A DNA stretch of 38,354 bases from Parvularculaceae bacterium (GTDB lineage: Bacteria > Pseudomonadota > Alphaproteobacteria > Caulobacterales > Parvularculaceae), in assembly GCA_021776465.1 (NCBI GenBank), contig JAJFFU010000025.1, positions 1 to 38,354 of the forward strand. The letters run 5' to 3'. Positions within the stretch are counted from its first letter, which is position 1; every line of letters starts with the position of its first letter. The notes below the pieces were generated by a model. The model made no database searches. It worked only from the letters and a program-made list of their open reading frames with translations, and was not told the origin of the DNA. Of the stretch, positions 14,071 to 23,605 are shown piece after piece. Both the position numbers and the translations under genes were made by a program.

Positions 14071-15538
14071 GTTGCTTCTCGTTTTTCAGCGCTTCCACCA
14101 TGAGGTCGCGCAAATCATCGTCGACCTGCGGCTTCAGCCGGTAGGGCCGGTTGCCGAACCACGCAGAAAAACCCGGCGCGGCCTGATGCATGAGCATTTC
14201 AAGCCCGTTGATAACGGCAAGTCCGCGCGCGCGCGCCGCTTTTAACAGCGGCGTTTCCAGCGGCGTATAGACGATATCGAATACTGTTGCTTTGTTGGGC
14301 AGGCCGGCAAGATCAATTTCCAGCGCCGGTTGTCCCGTCATACCGAGCGAGGTTGTGTTAACGAGAAGATCGCAGTCAGCGAGCCCCGATGGCTGCGCCG
14401 ACCAGTCTATGACTTCGAGCCCGAACTCTTCTCCGAGCGCCTCGGCCTTTTCGCGCGTTCGGTTTGCAATGATGATGCGCTTGCACCCGACACTGCGAAG
14501 CGCCGCAATCACGCCGCGCGCCCCGCCGCCAGCGCCCAACACCATCGCCGTTTCCATTCTGTGTGAAGCTGACGGGCTTTTCGCCAACGCTTGCGCAAAA
14601 CCCGCCGCGTCGGAATTGTCTGCGTAAGTCCCGTCTTCCCCGAAAGACAGCATGTTCGCCGCACCGATCGTTGTCGCTGCATCGCTCGCCCGGTCGGCAT
14701 ATCTCAAGGCGTTTTCCTTGTGGGGGATCGTGACATTGACGCCGGCAAAACCCAGCTCTCGCAAGTCGTTCATGGCTTCAGCGAAGGCGTCGTAGCCGGG
14801 CGCTACTTCGATGGTTCGGTACTGCCCCGCAACGCCGGACCGGCGGACCCATTCATTATGGATCAGCGGCGACAAGGAGTGGGAAATCGGGAAGCCGACA
14901 ACGCCCGCGAAAACGGGCTGCGGGTTTTTCCATTCCTCACCGAAAGCGCCCTGTCGGCGCAGCTCCGCGAGCAACGGGTTTACCGCAATTCCCTGTACCG
15001 CGAACCAGTCACCGTTGATGGCGTTAAAAAGCGAGGCGCCCAATGGGGTTTCAACCTGATAGGCGCCGACGCTGAGCAAGACCTCGTCGCCAGCGGCCTC
15101 TATGTAAGCATCAATTTCGGCGCTGGTCATACTGCGTATGGTCAGGCTTGGGCGCTCCAGATTGCGCCAGATGATTTCGCCGCCGCGCGCAGCAACAGTG
15201 GCGTTGATGAGGGTGTGGGTTTTCCCTTGCATCTCATGCAGTCGCGCTTTGGCCTCGGCCATATCGCGGGGTTTGTCGTAAGCGCGGCCTTCGAATTCGA
15301 GGATCTGGTCGGCCCCGATGACGAAACCATCTTGTGTCTTCGCAACGGCCATACATTTTGCATCGGCCAGACCCATGGCCATGTCCTCAAGTCCGAGTCC
15401 AGCCTTCATAGCCTCACTCTTGATAATGGACTCATCCACACCCGGTTTCGCGACCTGAAAATCAACGCCATGGGCTTTTAAGATCGCAGCGCGGATCGCG
15501 CTACCTGATGCGAGTGTAATGGTTGGCGTTTCGCTCAT
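14063..15538 (-). CDS. maf-aroE: Maf nucleotide pyrophosphatase fused to shikimate dehydrogenase (AroE)
   Basis: 491 aa in one uninterrupted frame. Residues 1-200 are a Maf/YceF-type domain, hydrolysing non-canonical or m7G nucleoside triphosphates: LASGSAIR (9-16), the catalytic-site VIGADQIL (73-80), YDKP (87-90) and GAYQVET (158-164). Residues 208-491 are AroE, which reduces 3-dehydroshikimate with [17 protein letters not shown] (213-224), catalytic K274 in TIPHKEN, D310 in [17 protein letters not shown] (335-343), ANRT (358-361) and a C-terminal GLEMLMHQA. In alphaproteobacteria these are normally separate adjacent genes; the junction ([16 protein letters not shown]) has no stop and no ATG, so fusion is seen directly. 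Both active sites look intact. A base error removing a stop is the alternative. Confidence 0.92.
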   Translation of the reverse strand: MSETPTITLASGSAIRAAILKAHGVDFQVAKPGVDESIIKSEAMKAGLGLEDMAMGLADAKCMAVAKTQDGFVIGADQILEFEGRAYDKPRDMAEAKARLHEMQGKTHTLINATVAARGGEIIWRNLERPSLTIRSMTSAEIDAYIEAAGDEVLLSVGAYQVETPLGASLFNAINGDWFAVQGIAVNPLLAELRRQGAFGEEWKNPQPVFAGVVGFPISHSLSPLIHNEWVRRSGVAGQYRTIEVAPGYDAFAEAMNDLRELGFAGVNVTIPHKENALRYADRASDAATTIGAANMLSFGEDGTYADNSDAAGFAQALAKSPSASHRMETAMVLGAGGGARGVIAALRSVGCKRIIIANRTREKAEALGEEFGLEVIDWSAQPSGLADCDLLVNTTSLGMTGQPALEIDLAGLPNKATVFDIVYTPLETPLLKAARARGLAVINGLEMLMHQAAPGFSAWFGNRPYRLKPQVDDDLRDLMVEALKNEKQHD

Positions 15539-15544
15539 CGGGCT

Positions 15545-16423
15545 CTATCGATTCTGGCGGGCGGAAAGTTTCGTCAGGATGGAGGCGGCTGTTTCCTCGA
15601 CCGATTTGCGGGTGACATCGATCATCGGCCAGCCATGTTTTGCGTAAAGCCGCTTGGCGCGCAGCACTTCCGCGCGGATTGTGTCGAGATCAGAATATTC
15701 ATCCGCCGCGCCGACCGCATTGATCCCGCCCAAGCGGCTCTTGCGAATTTGCGCCAGTCGTTCAGGGCTTGCGACAAGACCAACCACGAGCGGTTTTCGC
15801 AACTCAAAAAGTTCCGGCGGGGGGTCGGCGGTTGGCACGAGCGGCACGTTCGCCGCCTTGATGCCGCGGTTTGCCAGATACATGCAGGTCGGGGTTTTCG
15901 AGGTGCGGCTGACACCGACCAGAACCACATCGGCCGAAGCGAGGTCCCAGTTCATCTGGCCGTCATCGTGAGACAGCGTGTAATCGAGGGCTGCGATCCG
16001 CGTGAAATACCGATCGTCCAATTCGTGCTGGGCGCCCGGTTTTTTCGTCTGCTCAAGGCCGAGATAATCCGTGAAAGCATCCAACATGGGATCGAGGACG
16101 GAAACCGCCGGCGTCTGTAATTCGCTGCAACGTATTTCCAACAGGCGACGAAGATCGGGATTGATCACTGTATAAAGGACGATACCGGGCGCGGCTTCTA
16201 TCGCGGCGAGCGTGCGCTCCATCTGCCGGGGCGAACGAACAAGCGCGTAGATATGTTCAAGGGGTTTGGCGTGGGCAAATTGCGACGCTGTCGCCTTCAA
16301 CATGGCGTTCAGGGTTTCGCCCGTCGAATCCGAAACCAGATGAACATGGAAATAGGTGGCAAGCGGCACAGACAGCGCGCTTTCTTTTTCTTCCACTTTT
16401 TCCGCATCATCACTGGACATCAC
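15545..16423 (-). CDS. ppsR: Pyruvate phosphate dikinase/PEP synthase regulatory protein (DUF299)
   Basis: 292 aa. The family is a bifunctional ADP-dependent kinase and Pi-dependent pyrophosphorylase that switches PEP synthase or pyruvate phosphate dikinase off and on by threonine phosphorylation; in alphaproteobacteria the target is usually the dikinase. Visible markers are FHVHLVSDSTGETLN (25-39), the P-loop-like GVSRTSKTPTCMYLANRGIKAANVPLV (170-196) and the C-terminal KSVEETAASIL. An acidic N-terminal stretch (DDAEKVEEKES) is extra. It is the first gene of the minus-strand operon with maf-aroE and coaE (6-base gap) and is divergent from hemE. Several in-frame starts exist at MMSSDD. Confidence 0.93.
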   Translation of the reverse strand: MMSSDDAEKVEEKESALSVPLATYFHVHLVSDSTGETLNAMLKATASQFAHAKPLEHIYALVRSPRQMERTLAAIEAAPGIVLYTVINPDLRRLLEIRCSELQTPAVSVLDPMLDAFTDYLGLEQTKKPGAQHELDDRYFTRIAALDYTLSHDDGQMNWDLASADVVLVGVSRTSKTPTCMYLANRGIKAANVPLVPTADPPPELFELRKPLVVGLVASPERLAQIRKSRLGGINAVGAADEYSDLDTIRAEVLRAKRLYAKHGWPMIDVTRKSVEETAASILTKLSARQNR

Positions 16424-16809
16424 TGGGGACTTATAAGGGAAAGTCGCACCATTTCGCGACAGGGAAATTTATTAGCGGGAAAACCGACCGGTCATACCAA
16501 CCTGGCGCCCATGGGGATCGCAAAAGGTAAACCGGTGATCTTCCATGCGGCGTTTTTTCAACCGATGCCGGAAAAGGTTCGTTTCCACACCCGGTTGTGC
16601 GAAGTTTCCTGAGTGAATCAAACGCCCTGCCAGATTGTCTCCTGTTTGCCGGCGGTAAAAATCCCAGTGGATGTTTTCTGGCGTTAACGGGGCGCCGTCG
16701 ATGGAAAAAAGACAAACGCCTATCTTTCCCCGGCATACAGGCCCTACTCTTATTATTCATACTTTTTTAAGAGTCTTTAATAGAAGGTTAACAGGTAGAT
16801 CTTTGTAAA
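16424..16809. other. Divergent intergenic region between ppsR and hemE (386 bp)
   Basis: Open frames on both strands here lack motifs and start signals, so I see no gene. Promoters for both flanking operons should lie here. The last 60 bases before hemE are AT-rich. No riboswitch or clear operator was recognised. Confidence 0.5.
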
Positions 16810-17847
16810 ATGGCGCAACAATCAAAATTCATAAGAACGCTGAAGGGCGAAAAGCAGGCCATACCGCCCATCTGGTTCATGCGACAGGCCGGCCGGTATC
16901 TTCCTGAATATCGCAAGCTGCGTACTGAGGCAGGCTCGTTCCTGGATCTGTGTTACAATCCGGCGATGGCGTCCGAAGTGACGCTGCAACCGGTCCGCCG
17001 TTACGATCTCGATGCTGCGATCCTGTTCGCTGATATTCTCTTGATACCGCAAGCCATGGGACAGTCGCTTTCTTTTGCGGAAGGGGAAGGCCCGATACTC
17101 GACCCGGTTATAACAGCGGAAAACATTGACCGGTTTCGTAGCCGAGACATCCATGAGACATTGGCGCCGGTCTATGAGACCGTGAAGCTGACCCGCGCAG
17201 CGCTGCCCGACGACAAGGCGCTGATCGGGTTTGCCGGCGCCCCATGGACAGTGGCGACGTATATGCTGAACGGCCGCTCGAGCCGCGATCCGGCAGCTTT
17301 GCGTAAGCTCTATTACGAGGACCGGCCATTCCTGACGGCGCTCATCGATATGCTGGCCGATCACACAATCGACTATCTCAACCGACAGATAGACGCTGGC
17401 GCTGATGCTGTTCAATTGTTCGATACATGGGCCGGCGGGTTGCCTTGGCCGGTGCTGGATGCCGTGTCGGTACGACCCCTGCAAAAAATTGCGGCCGGCG
17501 TGAAAGCTGCGCACCCGGAAACGCCCATTATACTTTTTCCCAAAGGCGTTGGTGAAACCGCGAGCGAATACGCACAGCTAACCGAATGTGATGGCCTTGG
17601 TATTGATTACGCGATGGACCCGGCCTGGGCCCGCGCAAACTTGTCCGGCCATACCGTGATACAAGGCGGCCTCGACCCGATCAGTGTGATTTCCGGCGGG
17701 GAGGCAATGGTGCGCGGTGCCAGCACGTATCTCAAACTGTTCCACGATGTTCCCTATGTCTTCAATCTGGGGCATGGGTTTTCGCCGGAGACGCCGCCGG
17801 AGCATGTCGGCGCGCTTGTTGAATATGTGCGGGGAGGAAACTGGTGA
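16810..17847 (+). CDS. hemE: Uroporphyrinogen decarboxylase
   Basis: 345 aa, the normal size. HemE converts uroporphyrinogen III to coproporphyrinogen III in heme synthesis in the cytoplasm. Signature motifs are PIWFMRQAGRYLPEYR (about 20-35), the LFADILLIP stretch, GFAGAPWTVATYML and the C-terminal VFNLGHGFSPETPPEHV. The ATG is preceded by a weak AGGT. It overlaps hemJ by 4 bases (GTGA), which couples the two heme genes. Confidence 0.97.
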   Translation: MAQQSKFIRTLKGEKQAIPPIWFMRQAGRYLPEYRKLRTEAGSFLDLCYNPAMASEVTLQPVRRYDLDAAILFADILLIPQAMGQSLSFAEGEGPILDPVITAENIDRFRSRDIHETLAPVYETVKLTRAALPDDKALIGFAGAPWTVATYMLNGRSSRDPAALRKLYYEDRPFLTALIDMLADHTIDYLNRQIDAGADAVQLFDTWAGGLPWPVLDAVSVRPLQKIAAGVKAAHPETPIILFPKGVGETASEYAQLTECDGLGIDYAMDPAWARANLSGHTVIQGGLDPISVISGGEAMVRGASTYLKLFHDVPYVFNLGHGFSPETPPEHVGALVEYVRGGNW

Positions 17848-18290
17848 GCGCTTTTTTACTTAATCACTATCTTTGGCTGAAGGCGGCGCATTTGATCGCG
17901 GTCATCGCCTGGATGGCGGGCATGATGTATCTGCCGCGGCTTTTCATTTATCACCATGGCGCACAAAAAGGCGGCGAAGCGGGAACCAGTTTCGTCGCGA
18001 TGGAACGACGCCTCTTAAAAGGCATCATGAATCCGTCCATAGCACTGGTCTGGGTGCTCGGCATCGCGATGCTTGTTGCTAACCCAGCGACCCTTTCAGA
18101 TGGCTGGTTTCATGTAAAACTTACCTTTGTCATCGCGATTTCCGGCATTCACGGGTTTTACGCCAGCGCCCAGCGGAAATTTGCAGCGGGAGAACGCCCG
18201 CGCACGACGAAATTCTGGCGCATCGCGAATGAAGCACCCTTTGTCGGCTTGATCATTATCGTCATCATGGTGATCGTTAAGCCGTTTTAA
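17844..18290 (+). CDS. hemJ: Protoporphyrinogen oxidase HemJ
   Basis: 148 aa, a four-helix integral membrane protein. HemJ oxidises protoporphyrinogen IX to protoporphyrin IX in bacteria lacking HemG/HemY. The first helix has the family pattern WLKAAHLIAVIAWMAGMMYLPRLFIYHH, with the conserved histidine, followed by MERRLLKGIMNP and a C-terminal helix ending VKPF. It begins with GTG inside the last codons of hemE. No hemH is found in this window, although it often lies nearby. Confidence 0.93.
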   Translation: MSAFLLNHYLWLKAAHLIAVIAWMAGMMYLPRLFIYHHGAQKGGEAGTSFVAMERRLLKGIMNPSIALVWVLGIAMLVANPATLSDGWFHVKLTFVIAISGIHGFYASAQRKFAAGERPRTTKFWRIANEAPFVGLIIIVIMVIVKPF

Positions 18291-18303
18291 GCGTCGGCGG
18301 GCG

Positions 18304-19419
18304 CTATAGCCCACCTTGGCCGCGGATTGATTTGAAGGCGCGATCGACCATCGTGTCTTTGAAATGTTTCCAGTCCTCATTGGTCACATTGTCGGTCCAT
18401 GGCGCATAGTCCGCACGCAAATCATCGAGCGCGATTGTTTCCTGAATTTCCGAGAGGATTTTTCCTTCGGTGAGGCCTTGCGCTGTGCGGTCGAGGATTG
18501 TTTTGTAGCTGGCGTGCAACTTTCGCGTATAGTTGTGATCTGTCTGGGTTGGGCCATGACCGAGAACCATAGCGTCAACAGGCATATCCTCGATGTCAGA
18601 CAAAACACTCACCCAGTCGAGCGGCCATGAATAGACCGTGTAAGGCAGCGGAGACTGAACAGCGATGTCGCCGGCGAACAGGATTTTTTCTGCCGGCAAA
18701 TAGATAGTGACGTCATGCGGGCTGTTTGCGCGGCCGTGATCGGTAAGAACGATCCGCCGCTCACCAAGCAAGAGCACTAACCGCCCTTCAAATAATATAT
18801 CACCAGAGACAATGTCGAGTTCTTGCGTGTCGTTCACTTGCGCGCGGTATTTTTTCGCGAAGGCCCGGCGTTCACGCAATTGCCCGTCTGTCAGCGCTTC
18901 GCCGTCTTCGTCCATCTTCGTATCAATATGGTGTTCTAGTTCGGAAAGCCCCTTGAGCATTGATGAGCCGTCCTTCGTCGATAGCGTTTTCCACCATGGC
19001 GAGTTGACCTTGATGTAGCGATCAACATTCTGTTCACGGATGACTACAATGTCCGGGAAGGCTTCGCGATAGGCGATGTCTCCATTGTTATGGTCCATAT
19101 GCCAATGGGTCGTCGTCAGATACCGCACCGGTTTTTTGGTGACCTTCTTGATGAGCTTGATGTCGGCCCGGGCTCGCGCCGGCAGGTAGGTGCTATCGAC
19201 AACAAAGACGCCGTCATCATATTCGATGACGCCTGTGTTGCTGTGCGGCCAGCCGTCTGGCGCATCATCATGGATGATGACGAAAACACCGTCGGCCAGA
19301 CGTTCCATTCGCGCGCCGTCATCGGATGCGACAACATTGAAAGTGCTCGCGGCCGCCTCAGCGCCTGCGAGAAACAAGAAAACCGCCGCCAGTTTCAGCG
19401 TTCGGACAAGACAAAGCAT
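18304..19419 (-). CDS. Secreted metallo-beta-lactamase-fold hydrolase
   Basis: 371 aa from the ATG at 19419 (MLCLVRTLK), which has GGAG 7 bases upstream; an 18-residue upstream extension lacks this. A signal peptide (about 1-24, ending AEAAAS) points to the periplasm. The zinc motif is THWHMDH (104-110), preceded by VIEYDDGVFVVDSTY and followed by ILFAGDIAVQ and MVLGHGPT near the C-terminus. The layout fits MBL-fold hydrolases of the quinoprotein-relay/SoxH or subclass B3-like branch; a lactamase activity is not implied. Convergent with hemJ. It separates hemJ from rho. Confidence 0.88.
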   Translation of the reverse strand: MLCLVRTLKLAAVFLFLAGAEAAASTFNVVASDDGARMERLADGVFVIIHDDAPDGWPHSNTGVIEYDDGVFVVDSTYLPARARADIKLIKKVTKKPVRYLTTTHWHMDHNNGDIAYREAFPDIVVIREQNVDRYIKVNSPWWKTLSTKDGSSMLKGLSELEHHIDTKMDEDGEALTDGQLRERRAFAKKYRAQVNDTQELDIVSGDILFEGRLVLLLGERRIVLTDHGRANSPHDVTIYLPAEKILFAGDIAVQSPLPYTVYSWPLDWVSVLSDIEDMPVDAMVLGHGPTQTDHNYTRKLHASYKTILDRTAQGLTEGKILSEIQETIALDDLRADYAPWTDNVTNEDWKHFKDTMVDRAFKSIRGQGGL

Positions 19420-19685
19420 TGGGCCGCTCCAGTTCCATATAAACGGTGGAAAATATGGCTTTTCCGACGACATGTATTGTAAAAAGCGGACAGAGCCCAG
19501 GCCGGACCGGCGCCGGGATCATAAAAAGCGCATTGACGCCGCTTATTTACGGTCTATATCGACCTGCCTACCTTCCTATTCCGGACCGCGCGGCAAGTGC
19601 GCCTCGCGCCGGACCCAAATTTCACCGTTGATCGCCACGACCCGCTTCTAGTGCGGGCGCATCAATTATATTCGGGAACCGACCA

Positions 19686-20963
19686 ATGCTGCCAGAAAAG
19701 ATGTCCCTTGAGGAACTCAAGGAAAAAACGCCAGCGGCGCTTCTGGAGTTCGCTGAAGAGCTAGAGGTCGAGAACGCCTCGACGATGCGCAAACAGGATA
19801 TGCTTTTCGCGATCCTTAAAGAGCTTGCGGATCACGATGTCGAGATATCCGGCGGCGGGGTTCTGGAGGTTCTTTCCGATGGGTTTGGGTTCCTGCGCTC
19901 ACCAGAAGCCAATTATCTGGCTGGACCGGATGACATTTACGTTTCGCCCAGTCAGATCCGCCGTTTCGCATTAAGGACCGGCGATACGGTTATCGGCGAG
20001 ATCCGCAGCCCCAAGGATGGCGAGCGGTATTTTGCGCTGCTGCAAGTCGGCACGATCAATTTTGAAGAACCGGAAAAGGCGCGCCACAAGGTGCATTTCG
20101 ACAATCTGACGCCGCTTTACCCTGACGAGCGGCTCAACATGGAAATTGTTGACGAGAACGAAAAGGGCAAAGACATGACCGCCCGGGTCATTGATCTGGT
20201 CGCGCCGCTCGGCAAGGGCCAGCGGGCGCTGATTACAGCGCCGCCGCGAACCGGTAAGACCGTCATCTTGCAAAATATCGCCCATTCGATCGCGGCCAAC
20301 CATCCAGAAGCGTATCTGATCGTTTTGTTGATCGACGAGCGCCCGGAAGAAGTGACCGACATGCAGCGGTCGGTGAAGGGCGAGGTTGTTTCGTCAACAT
20401 TTGACGAGCCGGCGACGCGCCACGTCGCGGTGGCCGAAATGGTCATTGAAAAAGCCAAACGCCTTGTCGAGCATGGACGCGATGTTGTTATCCTCCTTGA
20501 TTCCATTACCCGCCTTGGTCGGGCCTACAACACGGTCGTGCCGTCTTCGGGCAAAGTGCTGACCGGCGGCGTTGACGCGAATGCACTGCAACGCCCGAAA
20601 CGGTTCTTCGGCGCCGCGCGTAATATCGAAGAAGGCGGTTCACTGACGATTATCGCAACGGCGCTGATTGAGACCGGATCGAAAATGGACGAAGTCATTT
20701 TTGAAGAATTCAAAGGCACGGGCAACGCTGAACTTATCCTTGATCGCAAGGTCGCTGACAAACGCGTTTACCCGGCCATTGACATCGCTAAATCGGGTAC
20801 GCGGAAAGAAGAGCTCATCACCGATCCTGTAGCGATGCAGAAAATATTTGTCCTTCGGCGTATTCTTTCGCCCATGGGCGTGAACGATGCGATCGAATTT
20901 TTGCTCGACAAGCTCAAGCAAACAAAATCCAATGAAGCGTTTTTCGATTCAATGAACACGTAA
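19686..20963 (+). CDS. rho: Transcription termination factor Rho
   Basis: 425 aa, close to the usual 419. Rho is a hexameric RNA-dependent ATPase that releases RNA polymerase. Domains: Rho_N (about 6-48, [21 protein letters not shown]), cold-shock RNA-binding domain (about 55-125, [30 protein letters not shown]), then the RecA-like core with Walker A APPRTGKT (185-192), Walker [17 protein letters not shown], and the secondary RNA-binding loop region ([14 protein letters not shown]). The 266-base leader contains a small hairpin CCCGC/GCGGG (19641-19657); rho genes are often autoregulated through their leaders. An alternative ATG lies five codons downstream (MSLEEL). Confidence 0.98.
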   Translation: MLPEKMSLEELKEKTPAALLEFAEELEVENASTMRKQDMLFAILKELADHDVEISGGGVLEVLSDGFGFLRSPEANYLAGPDDIYVSPSQIRRFALRTGDTVIGEIRSPKDGERYFALLQVGTINFEEPEKARHKVHFDNLTPLYPDERLNMEIVDENEKGKDMTARVIDLVAPLGKGQRALITAPPRTGKTVILQNIAHSIAANHPEAYLIVLLIDERPEEVTDMQRSVKGEVVSSTFDEPATRHVAVAEMVIEKAKRLVEHGRDVVILLDSITRLGRAYNTVVPSSGKVLTGGVDANALQRPKRFFGAARNIEEGGSLTIIATALIETGSKMDEVIFEEFKGTGNAELILDRKVADKRVYPAIDIAKSGTRKEELITDPVAMQKIFVLRRILSPMGVNDAIEFLLDKLKQTKSNEAFFDSMNT

Positions 20964-20970
20964 TGGTTGT

Positions 20971-20995
20971 AGGCGGCGCCAACCGGCGAGCGCCT
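20971..20995 (+). terminator. Possible terminator after rho
   Basis: A GC-rich hairpin (AGGCG, CGCC, loop AACC, GGCG, CGCCT, with small bulges) lies 8 bases after the rho stop and is followed by moderately T-rich sequence. Confidence 0.5.
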
Positions 20996-21236
20996 GTTAC
21001 TCATTGTTAATTGTAATGCTTTGGGGCGCTGTTTGGCGATTGGGGCGCTGCTTATTCCCTTTGTGCACAAGGCAATAATAGAAGTCCGCCTTGGGCTCTT
21101 TTGCAGCCGCGGCAAAACTTCACGCTAAAATTAGTGCGATGACACGCACCGTTTATTAACGCTCACTGGACTTTTCTGGCGGCTCAGATTCCATCATCTG
21201 TACGGTTGAAATATCAGTGAAATTGAGTTGCGTGAA

Positions 21237-23408
21237 ATGAACCCGTTCGTCGTCCGTCAGACTTCTCTGGCCGCCATCGCCGTTGCTTTCGCTTTTAATG
21301 CATACGCACCAGCGCTGGGCGCCGAGAATGCGCGCATGTTTAAAGCGACCGGCGCTGAAAAACACGCGGTGCGCGCACATTTCAAAAGCTCACGTCGTAT
21401 ACAGATGAATAAGGCCGCGCTCTATCGGCCGAGATTGAGCGTCAATCTCTTCGGTGAAGACGTGACCGCCATCCGCGACCATGTCGAACATCGCGCGGAC
21501 GGAACAATCTCATGGGTCGGTCATATTTCAGGTTCAGCCGGTGACCGTGTTGTCCTGACGGGATGGCGCGACACATTTGCCGGCCGGATAGATTATGACG
21601 GCCGCCTCTTTGAGATATCGCGCGCCCGCGGCGGCGACCTCATGATCAATGAAATCGATCTCGCTGCGCTGCCGCAGGAAGAGCCGTTTTTTTTGCCGGA
21701 CTCTCCGGACGGCGGACCTGTCGCGAGCGGTGACGAAGCGCCCACGGCGGCGGATGCTGTCCAGCAAGACCTGCTAGTTGCGTATACAGATGATGCTTGC
21801 CGCGCGGTTGGCGGCAACGGGTCCAGCAGTTGCAGTCAGATCGAGGCCAATATCGTCAATGCGGTTGCGGACATGAACGCCGCTTACGCGTCCAGCGGCG
21901 TCAACATCACCGTCAATCTCGTCGGCATGGTGGCGACTGACTATGATGAGGGCAGTAAATCGGCTTCGGACATGCTCGATGAGCTGCGCCGCACCAGCGA
22001 TGGCCAGATCGACGAGTTGCATAGCGAAAGAGACGACTACGGCGCGGATTTACTGGCGCTCGTGACCGGCTCGGGCGGCGGATTTTGCGGGATTGCCTTT
22101 GTCGGTTCCTCTTCCTCCTCGGCGATGTCAGTGACGGCGGAGAGTTGCCTGTCGAACAGAACCCTCGCCCACGAAATTGGCCACAACCAGGGCTCTAGCC
22201 ATGCGCGCTCACAAAATGGCGGTGGCGCGAGTGGCGCTTACAATTACGGGTATCGGCGATGTGACGATGGTTCGGTTGACGATGTTGGCGCACCGTTTTT
22301 CTCAACCATCATGGCGTATGGCTGTCAGGGCGCGGCGCGGATTGGCGGATTTTCCAATCCAGACATCAACCACCAAGGAACGCCGACAGGAATTGATCCG
22401 GCGGATGACGCCAGCAACGGCGCATGGGCGGCCCGGACCCTGAACGAGAGCGCCAGCGCGATCGCAGGCTTCCGAGGTTCGACGTCGCCGCCGACGTCAC
22501 CGCCGCCAACGACCCCACCCACGACCCCACCCACGACGCCGCCACCGCCGCCGCCAGCGACGACACCCGAAGCGCCCAGCAACCTTGTCGCCACCGTTGT
22601 GACCGACACAGTCATTCGGTTGTCGTGGGTCGACAATGCCGACAATGAAAACCAATTTCAGATATTTCGCGCCTCAGCAGGCTCCAACACATTTTACGAG
22701 ATTGCGAGTTTACCAGGCAATTCGACGGACTTTACGGATAACGGCCGTAGTCCGGACACGGAATATGGATATCTGGTCCGCGCATTGAATGCAGACGGCC
22801 CATCGGACCTTTCGAACGTCGCTTATGCTTCAACGCCGGCTCGTATACAGAGCTCTACTGACGTGGCCGACGGCGAGATTTCCTGGAAACGCGGCCGCGT
22901 CCGCGGGACCTATGTCGACACACATCAAGACGATGGAAGGGTGCAGCGCCTGACCGAAGTGAGTATCGGGAACAGTTTCAATACCGGGAACCACCGGGCT
23001 AATCACATTTGGACGTTTGACGTGCTCGGCGGTGCGGAAGTCACGTTTTCCGCCAACGCCTATGTGTCTGGCCGGGAAGGGTTTCAATTTTTCTACAAAC
23101 AATCGTCCAGCACGCGTTGGCAACCGATGTTTGTGGTGGACTCCGGCAATCCGGCGAATGTTCAAGAGTTTACGTTTCCAAGCGGCGTCCGGGGGCGCAT
23201 CATGGTCCGCGCTGTTGACGCTTATCTGGCGGAGAACGAAACTGCTGACACATTGAGTGTCGATTATATGGCGGTGACATCCGATTCAACGTCCCAACGG
23301 CCAGTCGCGGCTGTCACGACGAGACCCGTAATTCGACCGCCGGCGCTCCGACCGTTGCAAAACCGTGCTGCTTTTACGCCCGGACAAGAACGTCGCATGG
23401 AAGAATAG
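21237..23408 (+). CDS. Secreted zinc metalloprotease with fibronectin III-like domain
   Basis: 723 aa from the ATG at 21237. A signal peptide (about 1-28) is followed by a propeptide-like region and an M12/metzincin protease domain: zinc site HEIGHNQGSSH (about residues 312-322) and a downstream Met-turn IMAYG. Paired cysteines suggest extracellular disulfides. A Pro/Thr linker of about 30 residues (22488-22565) leads to a fibronectin type III-like domain (PSNLVATVVTDTVIRLSWVDNADNENQFQIFR... SNVAYAS) and a C-terminal strand-rich domain. It is probably exported and may degrade proteins in the surroundings. Unrelated to its essential-gene neighbours; it is part of the block splitting rho from mnmE. 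Confidence 0.9.
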   Translation: MNPFVVRQTSLAAIAVAFAFNAYAPALGAENARMFKATGAEKHAVRAHFKSSRRIQMNKAALYRPRLSVNLFGEDVTAIRDHVEHRADGTISWVGHISGSAGDRVVLTGWRDTFAGRIDYDGRLFEISRARGGDLMINEIDLAALPQEEPFFLPDSPDGGPVASGDEAPTAADAVQQDLLVAYTDDACRAVGGNGSSSCSQIEANIVNAVADMNAAYASSGVNITVNLVGMVATDYDEGSKSASDMLDELRRTSDGQIDELHSERDDYGADLLALVTGSGGGFCGIAFVGSSSSSAMSVTAESCLSNRTLAHEIGHNQGSSHARSQNGGGASGAYNYGYRRCDDGSVDDVGAPFFSTIMAYGCQGAARIGGFSNPDINHQGTPTGIDPADDASNGAWAARTLNESASAIAGFRGSTSPPTSPPPTTPPTTPPTTPPPPPPATTPEAPSNLVATVVTDTVIRLSWVDNADNENQFQIFRASAGSNTFYEIASLPGNSTDFTDNGRSPDTEYGYLVRALNADGPSDLSNVAYASTPARIQSSTDVADGEISWKRGRVRGTYVDTHQDDGRVQRLTEVSIGNSFNTGNHRANHIWTFDVLGGAEVTFSANAYVSGREGFQFFYKQSSSTRWQPMFVVDSGNPANVQEFTFPSGVRGRIMVRAVDAYLAENETADTLSVDYMAVTSDSTSQRPVAAVTTRPVIRPPALRPLQNRAAFTPGQERRMEE
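22509..22540 (+). repeat. Short tandem repeat encoding the Pro/Thr linker
   Basis: The 12-base unit ACGACCCCACCC occurs twice in tandem (22509-22520, 22521-22532) and then starts again, inside a longer proline-coding stretch. It encodes TTPPTTPP and could change length by slippage in multiples of four codons. Confidence 0.7.
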
Positions 23409-23474
23409 CGAGCCGATAAACGCGCTGAGAAATTTCGCCGGCGCCGGCGGCGGACTTGCCCTAATCATAAAGAC

Positions 23475-23540
23475 TCCCGATTTTTGATTGCCGCACGCGA
23501 GAATGTGAGCGGATCTCACGGCGAATAGAGAAAATCGGGA
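23475..23540. other. Layered inverted repeat, possible structured RNA
   Basis: Perfect 10-base outer arms TCCCGATTTT (23475-23484) and AAAATCGGGA (23531-23540) enclose a second short stem (ATTGCC with GGC-G-AAT) and an inner hairpin GTGAG-CGGAT-CTCAC. It lies 67 bases after the protease gene and 65 before the MATE gene. No T-run follows on the plus strand, so it is not a standard terminator. Confidence 0.55.
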
Positions 23541-23605
23541 TGGCGCCGGTTTGAATATCGCGGCAAGCTCGCATTTCTTTTAGCCGCCGAAAGTTCACCA
23601 GAAAA

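Noticed and set aside
14591-15481. 296-codon plus-strand frame opposite maf-aroE
   Set aside because: It lies wholly within the maf-aroE fusion, whose catalytic motifs are unambiguous; no family features in the opposite frame.
22488-22565. Pro/Thr-coding repeat as a CRISPR or mobile-element repeat
   Set aside because: It is in frame and encodes a linker between protease and fibronectin-like domains, so it is explained by the protein.
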